Shown here: positions 1 through 9,096 of the stretch, piece after piece | Layout of the letters: each line of letters starts with the position of its first letter | Numbering within the stretch: the stretch's first letter is position 1 | NCBI GenBank assembly: GCA_029210815.1 | Contig: JARGGB010000022.1 | Coordinates: 1-42,754, forward strand | DNA length: 42,754 nt | From: Candidatus Brevefilum sp. | GTDB lineage: Bacteria; Chloroflexota; Anaerolineae; Anaerolineales; Anaerolineaceae | Direction of reading: 5' to 3' | The notes under the pieces: generated by a model | Seen by the model: only the letters and a program-made list of their open reading frames with translations | Told to the model about the DNA's origin: nothing | Databases searched by the model: none | Position numbers and translations under genes: made by a program

Positions 1-215
1 TCTACCAGCAGCTCATCTAAAAACGAACCCGCAGCTCCCACGAAGGGCAGTCCCTGTTGATTCTCATGAAATCCAGGTCCTTCCCCGATAAACATAAGCG
101 AGCTATTGGGGTTGCCCGCACCCGGCACAGCATTTCTACGGGAATAATGCAGCTTACAACGTGTACAAACTGATGTTTGCTCTCCAATTTCTTTGAGTAC
201 CGCTTCTGCGTTCAC
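1..215 (-). CDS. Uracil-DNA glycosylase, family 4/5 type (partial, N-terminal part)
   Basis: This is the N-terminal ~71 residues of a uracil-DNA glycosylase, which removes uracil from deaminated DNA; the rest runs off the left edge. The GTG start at 215 is chosen because AGGAGG lies five bases upstream (221-226 on the plus strand). Visible features are CTRC near residue 17-20, the first cysteine pair of the iron-sulfur cluster in this family, followed by VPGAGNPNSSLMFIGEGPG-type sequence and LPFVGAAGSFLDELL, which match the family's uracil-pocket and cluster-proximal motifs. It is the last gene visible in the tsaE-tsaB-rimI run, 36 bases after rimI, so it is probably co-transcribed. The remaining cluster cysteines and the C-terminal catalytic motif lie outside the window. 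Confidence 0.88.
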   Translation of the reverse strand, partial: MNAEAVLKEIGEQTSVCTRCKLHYSRRNAVPGAGNPNSSLMFIGEGPGFHENQQGLPFVGAAGSFLDELLV

Positions 216-251
216 AATGACCTCCTACAAGAATTCCAAACTTCAATAATC

Positions 252-770
252 TTATCCGCCTTGTGCCAGCTGAGCAAGGTTTTCCGAATTAAACGCCTCA
301 AGAGTCATCAAAACAGCATCCTCGTGGGTATCTTTATAATAATCCTTTCGCAAACCAACAGCCTCAAAGCCAAATTTTCGGTAAAGCGCTTGAGCCGCAT
401 GGTTGCTCTGGCGCACCTCAAGCATTGCCTGTCTTGCACCGCGCTGCTGGCATTCTAAAAGCGTCAAAGCCAGCAGTTTTTGTCCAATTTTCTGGCCGCG
501 ATAGCCAGGTTTGACTGCCAGCGTGCCAATATGCGCTTCATCCAAAACCAGCCAAATGACAATCGATGCCACAACCTGGATTTTGCCGCCGGATTCCGCT
601 TGCTCTGCGACCCAGCAAACCGAATTTCGCCCACGTTTGATCTCATAAAGAAACGCGTCTTTTGGCCAGGGTGTCGGGAAGGCGGCACGGTCAACAGCTG
701 CCACCTGGTCCAGATCTGAAGTGGTCATGGGACGAAAAATAAGCTGCGCCTGGTGCTGATTCTCAGGCAT
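252..770 (-). CDS. rimI: Ribosomal-protein alanine N-acetyltransferase RimI
   Basis: This is a 172-residue GNAT acetyltransferase that transfers acetyl from acetyl-CoA to an N-terminal amine, classically that of ribosomal protein S18. The acetyl-CoA loop RGQKIG is at residues 91-96 and is preceded by the beta-strand HIGTLAVKP. EVR (118-120), the following N123 and YRKFGF (130-135) are the RimI-typical motifs, with a conserved YY near 144. Its start lies one base after the tsaB stop, so the two are translationally linked. The order tsaE-tsaB-rimI is widely conserved in bacteria, which supports rimI over a generic GNAT. The actual substrate cannot be read from sequence. Confidence 0.9.
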   Translation of the reverse strand: MPENQHQAQLIFRPMTTSDLDQVAAVDRAAFPTPWPKDAFLYEIKRGRNSVCWVAEQAESGGKIQVVASIVIWLVLDEAHIGTLAVKPGYRGQKIGQKLLALTLLECQQRGARQAMLEVRQSNHAAQALYRKFGFEAVGLRKDYYKDTHEDAVLMTLEAFNSENLAQLAQGG

Positions 771-771
771 C

Positions 772-1440
772 TTAATCTGGGATAGAATTGCTCGTGCTCA
801 GGTAAATGGGTGCCAGTGTTACAGGATCATCTGCCTGGTCGTTTTGCAGTCTTTCCCAGCCAATCTCTGCCAGGAAGCCGGCACGACGCAAGGACAAAGA
901 TGGTGAGGCAAGAATGGCATTTTTCCAGCGTCGGCCGATTGTTGAGCGCGCTTCTTGTGAAAGTCCCCCGCATACCAATGTTGGCTCTTTGATCATTTTG
1001 ACCAATTCTTTAGGGTCAATCACCGCTGGGTCTTCCTGGGCTTGCCATAAGCCATTTTCAACCCTGTAAGGCGCATAAGCCAGGCGCGAACGCCCTGCTT
1101 GAAGCACGGCTATCATCGGTTTTTCATCCAGCGGCTGTGCTTTTGCAATCACATCCAGTGAGGGCACCCCTGCTACCGGCAGGTGTAAAGCCAATGAAAG
1201 CCCCTTGGCTGTCGCTAATCCGATTCGCAAACTGGTAAATGAGCCTGGGCCAATTGCCACAGCCAAGCCAGTCAGATCATCGCTTGTTGTTTGCGTGTGA
1301 CGAAAAAGAGCGTCAATGGCAGGTGCCAGCTCAACGGTGTGGTGATGCTGGCTCTTCCAGCTCATCTCATATCGAATAAAGACACCATCATAAAGCGCCA
1401 GGCTGATCCAGGATGTCGATGTATCAAAGGCTAATAACAC
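772..1440 (-). CDS. tsaB: tRNA threonylcarbamoyladenosine biosynthesis protein TsaB
   Basis: TsaB is the catalytically inactive ASKHA-fold partner of TsaD in making t6A37 on ANN-decoding tRNAs. The 222-residue product begins MLLAFDTSTSWISLALYDG, the typical N-terminal strand pair, and carries GPGSFTSLRIG at 65-75, the family hallmark. It is close to the usual length (220-240). The GTG start at 1440 overlaps the tsaE stop by one base (TAGTG), indicating coupling. TsaD, which must complete the complex, is not in this window. Confidence 0.93.
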   Translation of the reverse strand: MLLAFDTSTSWISLALYDGVFIRYEMSWKSQHHHTVELAPAIDALFRHTQTTSDDLTGLAVAIGPGSFTSLRIGLATAKGLSLALHLPVAGVPSLDVIAKAQPLDEKPMIAVLQAGRSRLAYAPYRVENGLWQAQEDPAVIDPKELVKMIKEPTLVCGGLSQEARSTIGRRWKNAILASPSLSLRRAGFLAEIGWERLQNDQADDPVTLAPIYLSTSNSIPD

Positions 1441-1937
1441 TAGAAATCTCCATACAATTTACGTCTTAATTGGTCAATAATCTTTTCATGGCGCTTGCCC
1501 TGGGATGTCAACCGCATTGCACGGTGTTCCATCCCGGTGTATTTCAAAGAAATCCACAGATAAGACTCCGGCAAAACGCCCTTGACCTTCTCTGCCCATT
1601 CAATCACAATCGGACCCTGGCTGAGCATGCGATCAAAGTCCAGAAGGTCTGCATCCATGCTGCCATTCAGACGGTAAGCATCCAGATGATACAGGCGTTC
1701 CTGGTCTGCCCGCCGATATTCGTTCACAATCATAAATGTGGGGCTGGATACGGGATCCAAAGCACCCCACCCCTGGGCAATCCCCTGCACAAGCGTGGTT
1801 TTGCCAGACCCAAGGTTACCCTCCAGGCAAATGACATCCCCTAGGCGCAGGTAACCACCCAGGTGAATCCCTAAACGCCGGGTCTGATCCGGGCTGTGGC
1901 TGAAAAATTCAAAAATGCTGTCATCTAATATCGGCAT
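1440..1937 (-). CDS. tsaE: tRNA threonylcarbamoyladenosine biosynthesis ATPase TsaE
   Basis: TsaE is the P-loop ATPase that drives turnover of the TsaB-TsaD complex in t6A synthesis. The 165-residue product shows a Walker A motif GNLGSGKTT at 40-48, SSPTFMIVNEY at 64-74 and HLDAYRL at 84-90, all signature segments of the family, and VIEWAEK near 111-117, which carries the Walker B acidic residue and conserved tryptophan. It is the first gene of the tsaE-tsaB-rimI-UDG run. It starts 20 bases after the stop of the glycosyltransferase gene, so read-through from that operon is possible. Confidence 0.94.
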   Translation of the reverse strand: MPILDDSIFEFFSHSPDQTRRLGIHLGGYLRLGDVICLEGNLGSGKTTLVQGIAQGWGALDPVSSPTFMIVNEYRRADQERLYHLDAYRLNGSMDADLLDFDRMLSQGPIVIEWAEKVKGVLPESYLWISLKYTGMEHRAMRLTSQGKRHEKIIDQLRRKLYGDF

Positions 1938-1957
1938 AATTTATCTTTAATATCATA

Positions 1958-3100
1958 TCAGATTTGTGGATTATTAACAATCTTAATTATCTCACCTGCA
2001 ATATCCATGGATGCATCCGGGCGTGCCAGGCTTTTTGAAACCGCTGCTACCCTTTGCCTTTCAGAAGGGTTATCAAGCCACAGCTGCAGGGTCTCAACCA
2101 CATCCATCGGACGCGGTGCCCAAACACCAGATCCCTTATCAACCACGTAATCAATATTGCCATCTTCCTGACCCGGCATCCGGGAATAAAGGATAATGGG
2201 CAAGCCCGCAACAAAGGCTTCAGAAATCGTCCCTGGGCCAGCCTTGGTGACAATGATGTCAGCAGCATTCATCAAGTCCGGCATGTTTTCAACAAAGCCC
2301 AAAACTTCGTTGGGCGTCTGAAGGGTTGCGTCCTCCAGGTTTTGCTTCAATGATTGATTCCGTCCGGCAATCACCACCATCATCAAATCCAATCCAGCCT
2401 CATCCACCGCTCGGACCGTTTCTTCGATCGGTCCCATGCCCTCACCACCGCTGACCATCAAAACAACAGGCAAATCCTCTGGCCACCCAAATTTCCTCCT
2501 TAACTCATTTTTGGGTGCTGAAGGCCTTCGGAATTGGTCTGCTATCGGCTGGCCAATCACCTTGATTTTGTCCGGATTTAACCCAAATTCAAGCCCTCTA
2601 TCTCGAGCTTCTTCTGTTGGCGTCAGGGTCTGGTTTGCCCTTTTGTTGTACCAAAATGCGTGGGTGGTTACCATATCCGTAATCACAATCATGTATGGGA
2701 TGGGGTTCTCTTCCAATGCCCTTAAAATCGGCGTGTTGACAATGGGATGAACAGAAAGGAATAGATCACAGGGATGTTCCTGTAACAAATTTGATGTTGC
2801 CTTGCGAATGTAAGGCCACAATACTTCTTGAATAAATTTTGAGCGGCGTTTGCCATCGCTCAGTTTATAGCCAAGCTTCCATAATTCAGGCACCTGTCCC
2901 ATCTGTGCATAGGTCGCTGGCGCTAAATCAAATGGCGGCGGCGCATACTCAACAAAGAAATCCACCATTTCGGTCGTAACCTGGTTGGGATAATAAATTT
3001 CTAAAGCTTCAATGATCGCCTGGGCAGCGCTGCGATGTCCTCCGCCGGTATCCGAAAACAAAAAAACAATATGAGGTATTTTATTATTCCTGGGCATCAT
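1958..3100 (-). CDS. MGDG-synthase/MurG-like glycolipid glycosyltransferase (GT28 type)
   Basis: This is a 380-residue GT-B glycosyltransferase that probably adds a hexose from a UDP-sugar to a diacylglycerol-type lipid at the inner face of the membrane. The N-terminal [14 protein letters not shown] (16-29) is the conserved acceptor-side glycine-histidine motif of MGDG synthase/UgtP relatives. A middle segment PYMIVITDM and the C-terminal donor-side motif [19 protein letters not shown] match the same family. Two adjacent ATGs exist at 3100 and 3097; AGGAGA directly abuts the first, so the second is the better-spaced start. It overlaps the DUF951 gene by 17 bases. Sugar and lipid specificity cannot be deduced; MurG is less likely given the N-terminal motif. 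Confidence 0.82.
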   Translation of the reverse strand: MMPRNNKIPHIVFLFSDTGGGHRSAAQAIIEALEIYYPNQVTTEMVDFFVEYAPPPFDLAPATYAQMGQVPELWKLGYKLSDGKRRSKFIQEVLWPYIRKATSNLLQEHPCDLFLSVHPIVNTPILRALEENPIPYMIVITDMVTTHAFWYNKRANQTLTPTEEARDRGLEFGLNPDKIKVIGQPIADQFRRPSAPKNELRRKFGWPEDLPVVLMVSGGEGMGPIEETVRAVDEAGLDLMMVVIAGRNQSLKQNLEDATLQTPNEVLGFVENMPDLMNAADIIVTKAGPGTISEAFVAGLPIILYSRMPGQEDGNIDYVVDKGSGVWAPRPMDVVETLQLWLDNPSERQRVAAVSKSLARPDASMDIAGEIIKIVNNPQI

Positions 3101-3293
3101 TCTCCTCAGCTTTGCTCACAATGGTTTTCATCCGGTTCCTGAGAGAGCGTCGATCTAGCATGATCCGCCTGCCGCAGGTCAGACACACCAAACCAATATC
3201 CGCGCCCAACCGTACAACACGCCACTCATAACCGCCGCATGGATGGGGCTTACGCATTCGAATCACATCGTTTAAATCTAAATCGGGTAACAT
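3084..3293 (-). CDS. DUF951 family small protein
   Basis: This is a 69-residue protein of the DUF951 family, common next to housekeeping genes in Firmicutes and Chloroflexi. It contains the family pattern [13 protein letters not shown], then [16 protein letters not shown]. Cysteines at 19, 37 and 40 form a compact possible metal-binding set (C-x17-C-x2-C). The fold is predicted to be SH3/OB-like in this family; its biochemical role is unknown. Its 3' end overlaps the start of the glycosyltransferase by 17 bases, so the two are co-expressed. Confidence 0.85.
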   Translation of the reverse strand: MLPDLDLNDVIRMRKPHPCGGYEWRVVRLGADIGLVCLTCGRRIMLDRRSLRNRMKTIVSKAEENDAQE

Positions 3294-3370
3294 TTTTGGA
3301 TTATACCACCGTGAAAAAATCAGTCATCCATTATTGAACGGCTCAGAATTGTGTACTGAGATTCGATTTG

Positions 3371-4045
3371 CTACTTCGTCTCTCCAGCCAGTAATTCCTT
3401 CAACCGAGGATGACCTTCATAAAAACCGCGATATTCTGGTGGCAGCAAGGCAGCAATGCGGCACATAATCTCATCGGTATTGCGAGCAAGCCAGCCCTGG
3501 CGATCGTCCCGATCCATTTCTGGCAGCATGTAGGCTTCCCCCACGCGAACAGTAACAGGGGGTCGCTTCAGTTTGAGAAAATGTGCATTGATTTTTTCTG
3601 AACCAATAATGCCAACCGGGACAATCGGGACTGAAGCCCTCGCCGCCATCAAAGCAGCGCCAGGTTTGCCTTCCAGCAGTCCCCGGAATTCTCTACTGCG
3701 GGTGCCTTCAGGAGCTATACCCACGATGGCACCGTGCCTCAGTTGATCAAGCGCATCTCTCACAGCCGCAAAGTCGGTTGTTGTCCGATCCATCCAGACC
3801 ATTGTCCCAACCTTCTCCAGTACCCACTTAAAAAACGGCTTTTCCTGGTATTTCTTCGCAATGATCGCGACCAGATCCTCCCGGTCAGTGATTGCAAGCA
3901 GGATTGGGGTGTCCAGCCGGCTGAGGTGATTGGTGGTGATCAACACACCGCCTGTACCTGGAATTCGCGATTGATTTTCTACTGTAAATTTAGTGAGCGT
4001 CCTCACTAAAAATCGTACCGGTTCTAATAAGGGGTATTTATTCAT
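3371..4045 (-). CDS. plsC: 1-acyl-sn-glycerol-3-phosphate acyltransferase (PlsC family)
   Basis: This 224-residue membrane-associated acyltransferase probably converts lysophosphatidic acid to phosphatidic acid. The catalytic HX4D motif is NHLSRLD (H40, D45), the phosphate-binding motif is PEGTRSR (112-118), and the later block VPIVPVGIIGSE (139-150) is the third conserved region. Length is typical for the short bacterial PlsC class. It lies 77 bases upstream of the DUF951-glycosyltransferase pair and on the same strand, consistent with a membrane-lipid gene group. Other LPLAT-family members (ornithine-lipid or lyso-ether acyltransferases) cannot be excluded. Confidence 0.85.
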   Translation of the reverse strand: MNKYPLLEPVRFLVRTLTKFTVENQSRIPGTGGVLITTNHLSRLDTPILLAITDREDLVAIIAKKYQEKPFFKWVLEKVGTMVWMDRTTTDFAAVRDALDQLRHGAIVGIAPEGTRSREFRGLLEGKPGAALMAARASVPIVPVGIIGSEKINAHFLKLKRPPVTVRVGEAYMLPEMDRDDRQGWLARNTDEIMCRIAALLPPEYRGFYEGHPRLKELLAGETK

Positions 4046-4087
4046 GCGTAAATGCTCCTGGGGAACCCGGGATATGATTCAGGATTC

Positions 4088-5368
4088 TCAATTGGCAAAC
4101 TGCTCCTCGTTTTCAAGATCCTGATCGATGATCGCTGACTCAAGATGATTTTGTTTTCTAAAATGATGGCTGATTAAACCAATGCCAATCACAGAAATGA
4201 TGAGAAGGATAAGCGTGGGCAAACTGTATAAAAGATTTTGCCAGACTGTCGCGTTATTATCAAGAAATAGAAGTGAAGCAATCCCGGTGAGCAGTGCCAC
4301 AGCATTCCAAAGGCCGTGTAAGATTATGGCAAATAAAGTGGTCCCTGATAAAATGAGCCATTTGCCATCACGCCAGGCAAGTGCCAGCCCCCATCCAATC
4401 AGCCCGGATGCCAGCATGTGTAAAACACCTGTGCCTGCACGCCCGATTGCTAAAATTAACCAATCCATCGCTGTGATCGACACTGTGAAATACAACACAT
4501 TTTCAATAAAAGCAAAGCCAGCCCCGCATAATAAGCCGCCCACAAAACCCTCCTGCGGCGTGATCTTTTGGCCAGCCATCGGCCATAAGGCAATGGTCTT
4601 TATAACTTCTTCAATAATTGGAATGACACCGGCAAAAAGAACAAGCACCCACACAATGACACCCGGTTGAAGAATCGCTGGTCTTAATAGTTCAAGCAGT
4701 CCATCAAGGTCATTCTGATAGATTGAAACCTGGTTGAACAAATACGTCAGATCTCGTTCAAAAGACAGATCAACGGATGTTCGGTATGACACCCAGAGGG
4801 CGCCCAAGCCGCCTAAAATCAATATGGCGACGAGCTCTAAAATGATAACAATAAAGGGTGTGATCGTCAGGCTGAATCCAAAGATTCGCCACTGCCTTAC
4901 CTGCAAGCCTCGCTTTAAACCCATGCTGGCAAATAAATAAACCCACAAAATCGGCAAACCGGCGACCAGGAGGTTAATCGGTCCTAAAAGAAAAGCCGCC
5001 GCCATAGGGCGGTCAGCGACATACCAACCGATCAACACGATCACCGGCCACAAGGACAGCAGCCATGAAACATTTTTTCGATAAGTGGGACGGCTGGTAT
5101 CCAGCCATACAGGGGGATCTTGCCCCCGCAGTTTGGAAAGGCTCAACAAAAAAACTGGCACAAGCATCAAGCCAGAAAGAATTGAAGACCAGACCAATAA
5201 ACCATAGTTAATCACCTGGTCTATGCCGCTCTGCGGCGACCTGAAATTCGAGACCCACAGAACAGTGTAACTAATAGCCTGGATCAGAAAATAGGCTATT
5301 CCCAACCCGCTCAGACCCAGGCTTAATTTCGTACGCCAATCCCGAGTGTTCGTGTCTCGAGCTTCCAT
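4088..5368 (-). CDS. PrsW-type intramembrane protease, polytopic membrane protein
   Basis: This is a 426-residue protein with about ten hydrophobic segments. It carries the PrsW/CAAX-like signatures EEVIK (E253, E254, K257), FAFIEN (E289, N290), a histidine in a membrane helix (H317, in VLHMLASG) and ILHGLWN (H351). In the family these residues cluster in the membrane; members cleave anti-sigma factors, or act as glutamic-type proteases. An N-terminal extension of ~240 residues with five or so extra helices precedes the catalytic half. No sigma/anti-sigma pair is encoded nearby, so its substrate is unknown. It sits 42 bases upstream of plsC. Confidence 0.83.
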   Translation of the reverse strand: MEARDTNTRDWRTKLSLGLSGLGIAYFLIQAISYTVLWVSNFRSPQSGIDQVINYGLLVWSSILSGLMLVPVFLLSLSKLRGQDPPVWLDTSRPTYRKNVSWLLSLWPVIVLIGWYVADRPMAAAFLLGPINLLVAGLPILWVYLFASMGLKRGLQVRQWRIFGFSLTITPFIVIILELVAILILGGLGALWVSYRTSVDLSFERDLTYLFNQVSIYQNDLDGLLELLRPAILQPGVIVWVLVLFAGVIPIIEEVIKTIALWPMAGQKITPQEGFVGGLLCGAGFAFIENVLYFTVSITAMDWLILAIGRAGTGVLHMLASGLIGWGLALAWRDGKWLILSGTTLFAIILHGLWNAVALLTGIASLLFLDNNATVWQNLLYSLPTLILLIISVIGIGLISHHFRKQNHLESAIIDQDLENEEQFAN

Positions 5369-5389
5369 AAAAAGCGAATTCCTTATCGC

Positions 5390-6658
5390 TTAATTTTCAA
5401 TGATTTCAATCCCGTTAATGATCGTTGCACCTTCAAAATCCACCGCTGTGTTTGGATCGCGCAGTGCAATCTCATCCAGGACTGGCAGGCTTTCTTGTTT
5501 GACCTCGCCAAAGATGGTATAGCCGCCGTCAAGATCCGTTGTCGGTCCGAGGGTGATAAAGAATTGGCTTCCATTGGTATTTACGCCAGCATTTGCCATT
5601 CCCAGAACCCCGGCGCTGTCAAAGGACAGCCCATTCCCGGTTTCATTATCAAAGGCATAACCCGGGCTAACCGCACCTAAACCAGATGGGTCACCTGCCT
5701 GGGCAACAAAATCTTCAACAACTCTATGGAAATAAACACCATCATACCAACCCTCCTGGGCAAGGAAAACAAATGAATTGACCGCGAGGGGTGCGACATC
5801 GGCAAAGAGATCAATCTGAATCTCGCCGGCGCTGGTGTCCAAAACTGCGGTATAGGATTTTTCTGGCTCTATCACCCATGGTGGGCATTCTTCATAACCA
5901 TCAAATGCATAAATACCGATCAGACCAAATAAATTCGGGTTATTATCACGATACACCCGCCCATTGACGACGACAAAGGGTGTGTAGTGCATGCCCAATT
6001 CAAGGCGATAAGCGTTTGTTTCTTCCAGTTCCTGCCGATCCGCCTCATTTGTTAGATCGGCTTCAAACTGTTCAACATCCATCCCCATATTTTCTGCCTG
6101 TACAAGTATCCAATCGATAAAGCCATCCTCGGTGAAAGTATTCCATTGGCTCTGGTTTGCATACAAAAAATCATGCATTTCCCAGAACATGCCCTGGGCG
6201 CCAGCAGCTTCCCCAGCCATACCGGCTATAAATGCCAAATTATGAATGGATGGAAGCGGCAAATGTCTGAATACCACTTTAATGGTATCAGGGAAAGTTT
6301 CAAGCAAGAGCTCGGTATATTGCGCAAAACCCACACATGCCGGGCATTGAAAATCCGCATATTCAAAGATTGTAATTGGCGCTTCAGGGTTGCCGCGCAC
6401 CCAATCCTCTTCTAAATCCAGGGGCGGCATCTGATCCGCTACGGCTTGGTATTGGTCTGTTTCCGCCGTGGTCTCATAGTTATAAACCGTCGTACACGGC
6501 ATGGTATCACCCTGCAATACATCCTCAGGTTCTGTAACTTCCTGGGTGGGTTCTTCCGTTGGTACAGGTGTTGCTGTGGGTTCAGGTGTTTTTGACGAAC
6601 AGGCAGAGAGCAAGAAAACACCAATAATCAAAATGGCAAATAGTTTTTTGAACATCAA
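5390..6658 (-). CDS. Lipoprotein with fused DsbA-like thioredoxin and cyclophilin PPIase domains
   Basis: This is a 422-residue predicted lipoprotein: LLSAC ends at Cys20, followed by a Thr/Pro/Glu-rich linker. Residues ~85-250 form a DsbA-like thioredoxin domain with a CPAC active site (C105, C108) and a cis-proline loop YTPFVV (T226, P227). Residues ~266-420 form a cyclophilin: FHRV (310-313, catalytic Arg312), QFFITL (365-370) and a TIFGEV strand are intact. The fusion would join disulfide-bond chemistry and proline isomerisation in one surface-anchored folding enzyme. No redox partner (CcdA, DsbB or VKOR) is visible nearby. Both active sites look complete. Confidence 0.9.
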   Translation of the reverse strand: MMFKKLFAILIIGVFLLSACSSKTPEPTATPVPTEEPTQEVTEPEDVLQGDTMPCTTVYNYETTAETDQYQAVADQMPPLDLEEDWVRGNPEAPITIFEYADFQCPACVGFAQYTELLLETFPDTIKVVFRHLPLPSIHNLAFIAGMAGEAAGAQGMFWEMHDFLYANQSQWNTFTEDGFIDWILVQAENMGMDVEQFEADLTNEADRQELEETNAYRLELGMHYTPFVVVNGRVYRDNNPNLFGLIGIYAFDGYEECPPWVIEPEKSYTAVLDTSAGEIQIDLFADVAPLAVNSFVFLAQEGWYDGVYFHRVVEDFVAQAGDPSGLGAVSPGYAFDNETGNGLSFDSAGVLGMANAGVNTNGSQFFITLGPTTDLDGGYTIFGEVKQESLPVLDEIALRDPNTAVDFEGATIINGIEIIEN

Positions 6659-6723
6659 TCGACCTTTCTCATTGTCAATACTTTTAATAGTCCTGCTTGA
6701 ATCTTAATCCATGCAGCATCAAT

Positions 6724-7344
6724 TTATTTTTGTTTAAGTCGGCTGATCACAGCCTGACGCATATATTGCTGAACCTGGTCTTTTCCCTTTGAAGCATCAA
6801 TGATCTCCCATCGTTCAGGTTCTAATTTCGCCAGTTCCAAATATCCCTGACGGACTCGTTTATGGAAAGCTTCTGCATACGCATCGAGTCGATTCCATTC
6901 GGAGTCATTTTTTCGCTTTCGTTCCAAACCCATCTCAACTGGAATGTCCAAAAGCAAGGTCAAATCCGGTTTTAAGCCGCCAGTTGCATAATTAAGCAGG
7001 TAGCGCAGGGTGTCCAAATCAGTTTTGTGCCCATAACCCTGGTAAGCAAGGGTCGAATCGCCGTAACGATCGCAAAGTACAAGCTTTCCAGCTTCGAGGG
7101 CAGGTCTGATCAATCCCTCAACGTGCTGGGCGCGTGCTGCCAGGAATAATAAGATTTCTGTTCGGGGGACAATCGACACATTCTTCAAATTCATCAAAAC
7201 GTCCCGAATTTGATCGCTTACGGCTGTGCCGCCGGGCTCCCGTGTGACGACCACATCAAAGCCTTCTCCCCGTAAATAATCTGCCAGAGATGGAACCTGG
7301 GATGTCTTCCCGCTGCCTTCCGGACCTTCAAGGGTAATAAACAT
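6724..7344 (-). CDS. tmk: Thymidylate kinase
   Basis: Thymidylate kinase phosphorylates dTMP to dTDP with ATP. The 206-residue product has the P-loop GPEGSGKT (7-14), the REPGGT nucleotide-site motif (35-40), DRYGDSTLAYQG (92-103) and an arginine-rich lid region (ERKRKN, 141-146). It starts two bases after the stop of the R3H ATPase gene, so the two are one transcription unit. The length is normal for the family. Confidence 0.95.
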   Translation of the reverse strand: MFITLEGPEGSGKTSQVPSLADYLRGEGFDVVVTREPGGTAVSDQIRDVLMNLKNVSIVPRTEILLFLAARAQHVEGLIRPALEAGKLVLCDRYGDSTLAYQGYGHKTDLDTLRYLLNYATGGLKPDLTLLLDIPVEMGLERKRKNDSEWNRLDAYAEAFHKRVRQGYLELAKLEPERWEIIDASKGKDQVQQYMRQAVISRLKQK

Positions 7345-7346
7345 GG

Positions 7347-8990
7347 TTATTCTCTAAATATCCTTACATGTCTGTTGGGTTCTTTACCATATGAATGGGA
7401 AACGAGTTCAGCCTGCCGCGCCATCTCATGCTGTAAACGTCGAATGGTTGAAGAAGCTGGCGCTAAATCGACCCAGCGTTCACCGTTCAGCACAGCCTGA
7501 ATCGCCGCCTGGGTTTGATCAACAGCCACATTCTCCGACCCTTGCTTATTGTTCGCATCACTGAGGTTGAAAAGATCAACCAGGAATTGCTCCATTTGCT
7601 GGCTCGTGTTGGATCGCAGCACAAAGATGGGCATGCCGCGCTGCTCAGCCTCAATAACAGGCTGCTGACGTTCCCGATAATATCGTCTTAAGGTCAGCAA
7701 AGCATCTGCGTCTTTGAGGTTTCTCACAATTTTTGCCGGTACTTTTAATTGCTTTCCCGCTTGCAGCAACCGATTTCTTGCTACCCCATAGGGATAGATA
7801 GCAACTGGTTTTAGCGCCTGGCGTTCTTCCTGGAGCATTTCCATCGATTCTTCAAGGGTATCGACTTCACGCCCACCATTGGTCTGGCGCTGCCCGCCGG
7901 TCGAACGCGAAAATGGCGTGGTATCTCGCTTGCCAGAGCGGCTGAGTGCCTGTGCGGCTGTGCTCAGCCTGGGTGCGGCTGGCTTCTGAATGTGAATTTT
8001 GTTCTCATCGTCACGGTAGCGTATTTCAGGCGGCAGTGGGTACCCCCGTAAGAGCGCATCCACAGCAGCAGCTACATCGCTTTGAACAGCGATACGATTG
8101 CGATCCTGAATTTCCACAAGGACATCGAATGTCGGTGGTGCCCTGCGTTCGAGCACTGTCTTCTGTGTACCTCGCCGACGTGCTTCATCATCTGAAAGGG
8201 TGACGGATTCAATACCGCCGACCAGGTCTGAAAGGGTTGGGTTGAGAAGCAGGTTTTCCAGAGTATTACCGTGCGCTGTGCCGATCAACTGTACACCACG
8301 CTCGGCAATGGTTCTGGCAGCCATCGCTTCAAGCTCTCGCCCAATCTCATCGATAACGATCACTTCAGGGTTGTGATTCTCAACTGCCTCGATCATCACT
8401 TCGTGCTGCAATGAGGGCTGCGCAACCTGCATCCTGCGTGCGCTGCCAATCGCCGGGTGCGGAACATCCCCATCGCCGCCGATCTCATTGCTGGTATCAA
8501 CGATAATGACACGAGCAGTTTCAGCCAAGATCCTTGCAGCTTCTCGCAAAATCGTGGTTTTCCCCACACCAGGACGTCCTAAAATCAGGATGCTTGCCCC
8601 CGATTCAATCAAATCCTGGATGATATCACTGGTGCCGTAGACGGCACGCCCTATTCGGCAGGTTAAACCCACAACATCACGATGGCGGTTGCGGATCGCA
8701 GAAATTCGATGCAAGGTACGTTCAATGCCAGCGCGGTTGTCCGCGTCAAAATCACTGATTGATTTGGTGATCGTATGAATCTCTTCATACGTTACCTCTT
8801 TATCGCTCAAGACAGCTTCGCGCTGAACGAAACGGGCTGTTGGCAAACGCCCCAAATCCATGACTATTTCCAAAAGATTGTCACTGTCATCCAGCTCACG
8901 CACAACTTTTACAATGTGCGGCGGCAGGACGTCCAGCAGCAAATCCAAATCATCTGTTATTTTTTGATGTTCTAACATAAATTTTTTCAA
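7347..8990 (-). CDS. AAA ATPase with C-terminal R3H nucleic-acid-binding domain (Ycf45/SpoIIIAA-like)
   Basis: This is a 547-residue cytosolic protein. An N-terminal region resembling SpoIIIAA/Ycf45 contains the P-loop GRPGVGKTT (138-146) and the Walker B strand [10 protein letters not shown] (~205-214). After a low-complexity linker and a second globular region, the extreme C-terminus carries an R3H domain (RRLQH and [14 protein letters not shown], ~513-545), which binds single-stranded nucleic acid. Such proteins occur in cyanobacteria, plastids and Chloroflexi; their role is unresolved. The TTG at 8990 gives the longest frame, but the ATG at 8978 is equally plausible. It heads the operon with tmk. 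Confidence 0.85.
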   Translation of the reverse strand: MKKFMLEHQKITDDLDLLLDVLPPHIVKVVRELDDSDNLLEIVMDLGRLPTARFVQREAVLSDKEVTYEEIHTITKSISDFDADNRAGIERTLHRISAIRNRHRDVVGLTCRIGRAVYGTSDIIQDLIESGASILILGRPGVGKTTILREAARILAETARVIIVDTSNEIGGDGDVPHPAIGSARRMQVAQPSLQHEVMIEAVENHNPEVIVIDEIGRELEAMAARTIAERGVQLIGTAHGNTLENLLLNPTLSDLVGGIESVTLSDDEARRRGTQKTVLERRAPPTFDVLVEIQDRNRIAVQSDVAAAVDALLRGYPLPPEIRYRDDENKIHIQKPAAPRLSTAAQALSRSGKRDTTPFSRSTGGQRQTNGGREVDTLEESMEMLQEERQALKPVAIYPYGVARNRLLQAGKQLKVPAKIVRNLKDADALLTLRRYYRERQQPVIEAEQRGMPIFVLRSNTSQQMEQFLVDLFNLSDANNKQGSENVAVDQTQAAIQAVLNGERWVDLAPASSTIRRLQHEMARQAELVSHSYGKEPNRHVRIFRE

Positions 8991-9001
8991 AACTTTTTTC
9001 C

Positions 9002-9030
9002 ATAATAATTTTTTATTCTTTTCAAATCAA
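9002..9030 (-). promoter_or_regulatory. Predicted sigma-70-type promoter for the R3H ATPase-tmk operon
   Basis: On the minus strand TTGATT (plus 9025-9030) is followed after exactly 17 bases by TATTAT (plus 9002-9007). Transcription would start a few bases before the TTG/ATG start codons at 8990/8978, giving a very short leader and favouring the ATG. The call rests on consensus matching in an AT-rich gap only. Confidence 0.45.
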
Positions 9031-9096
9031 CAATCAATAATTGTATCCGATTTTTGTTAACATCTTCTTTGAATACCTGGCAGGAGCCTTAGCGGC

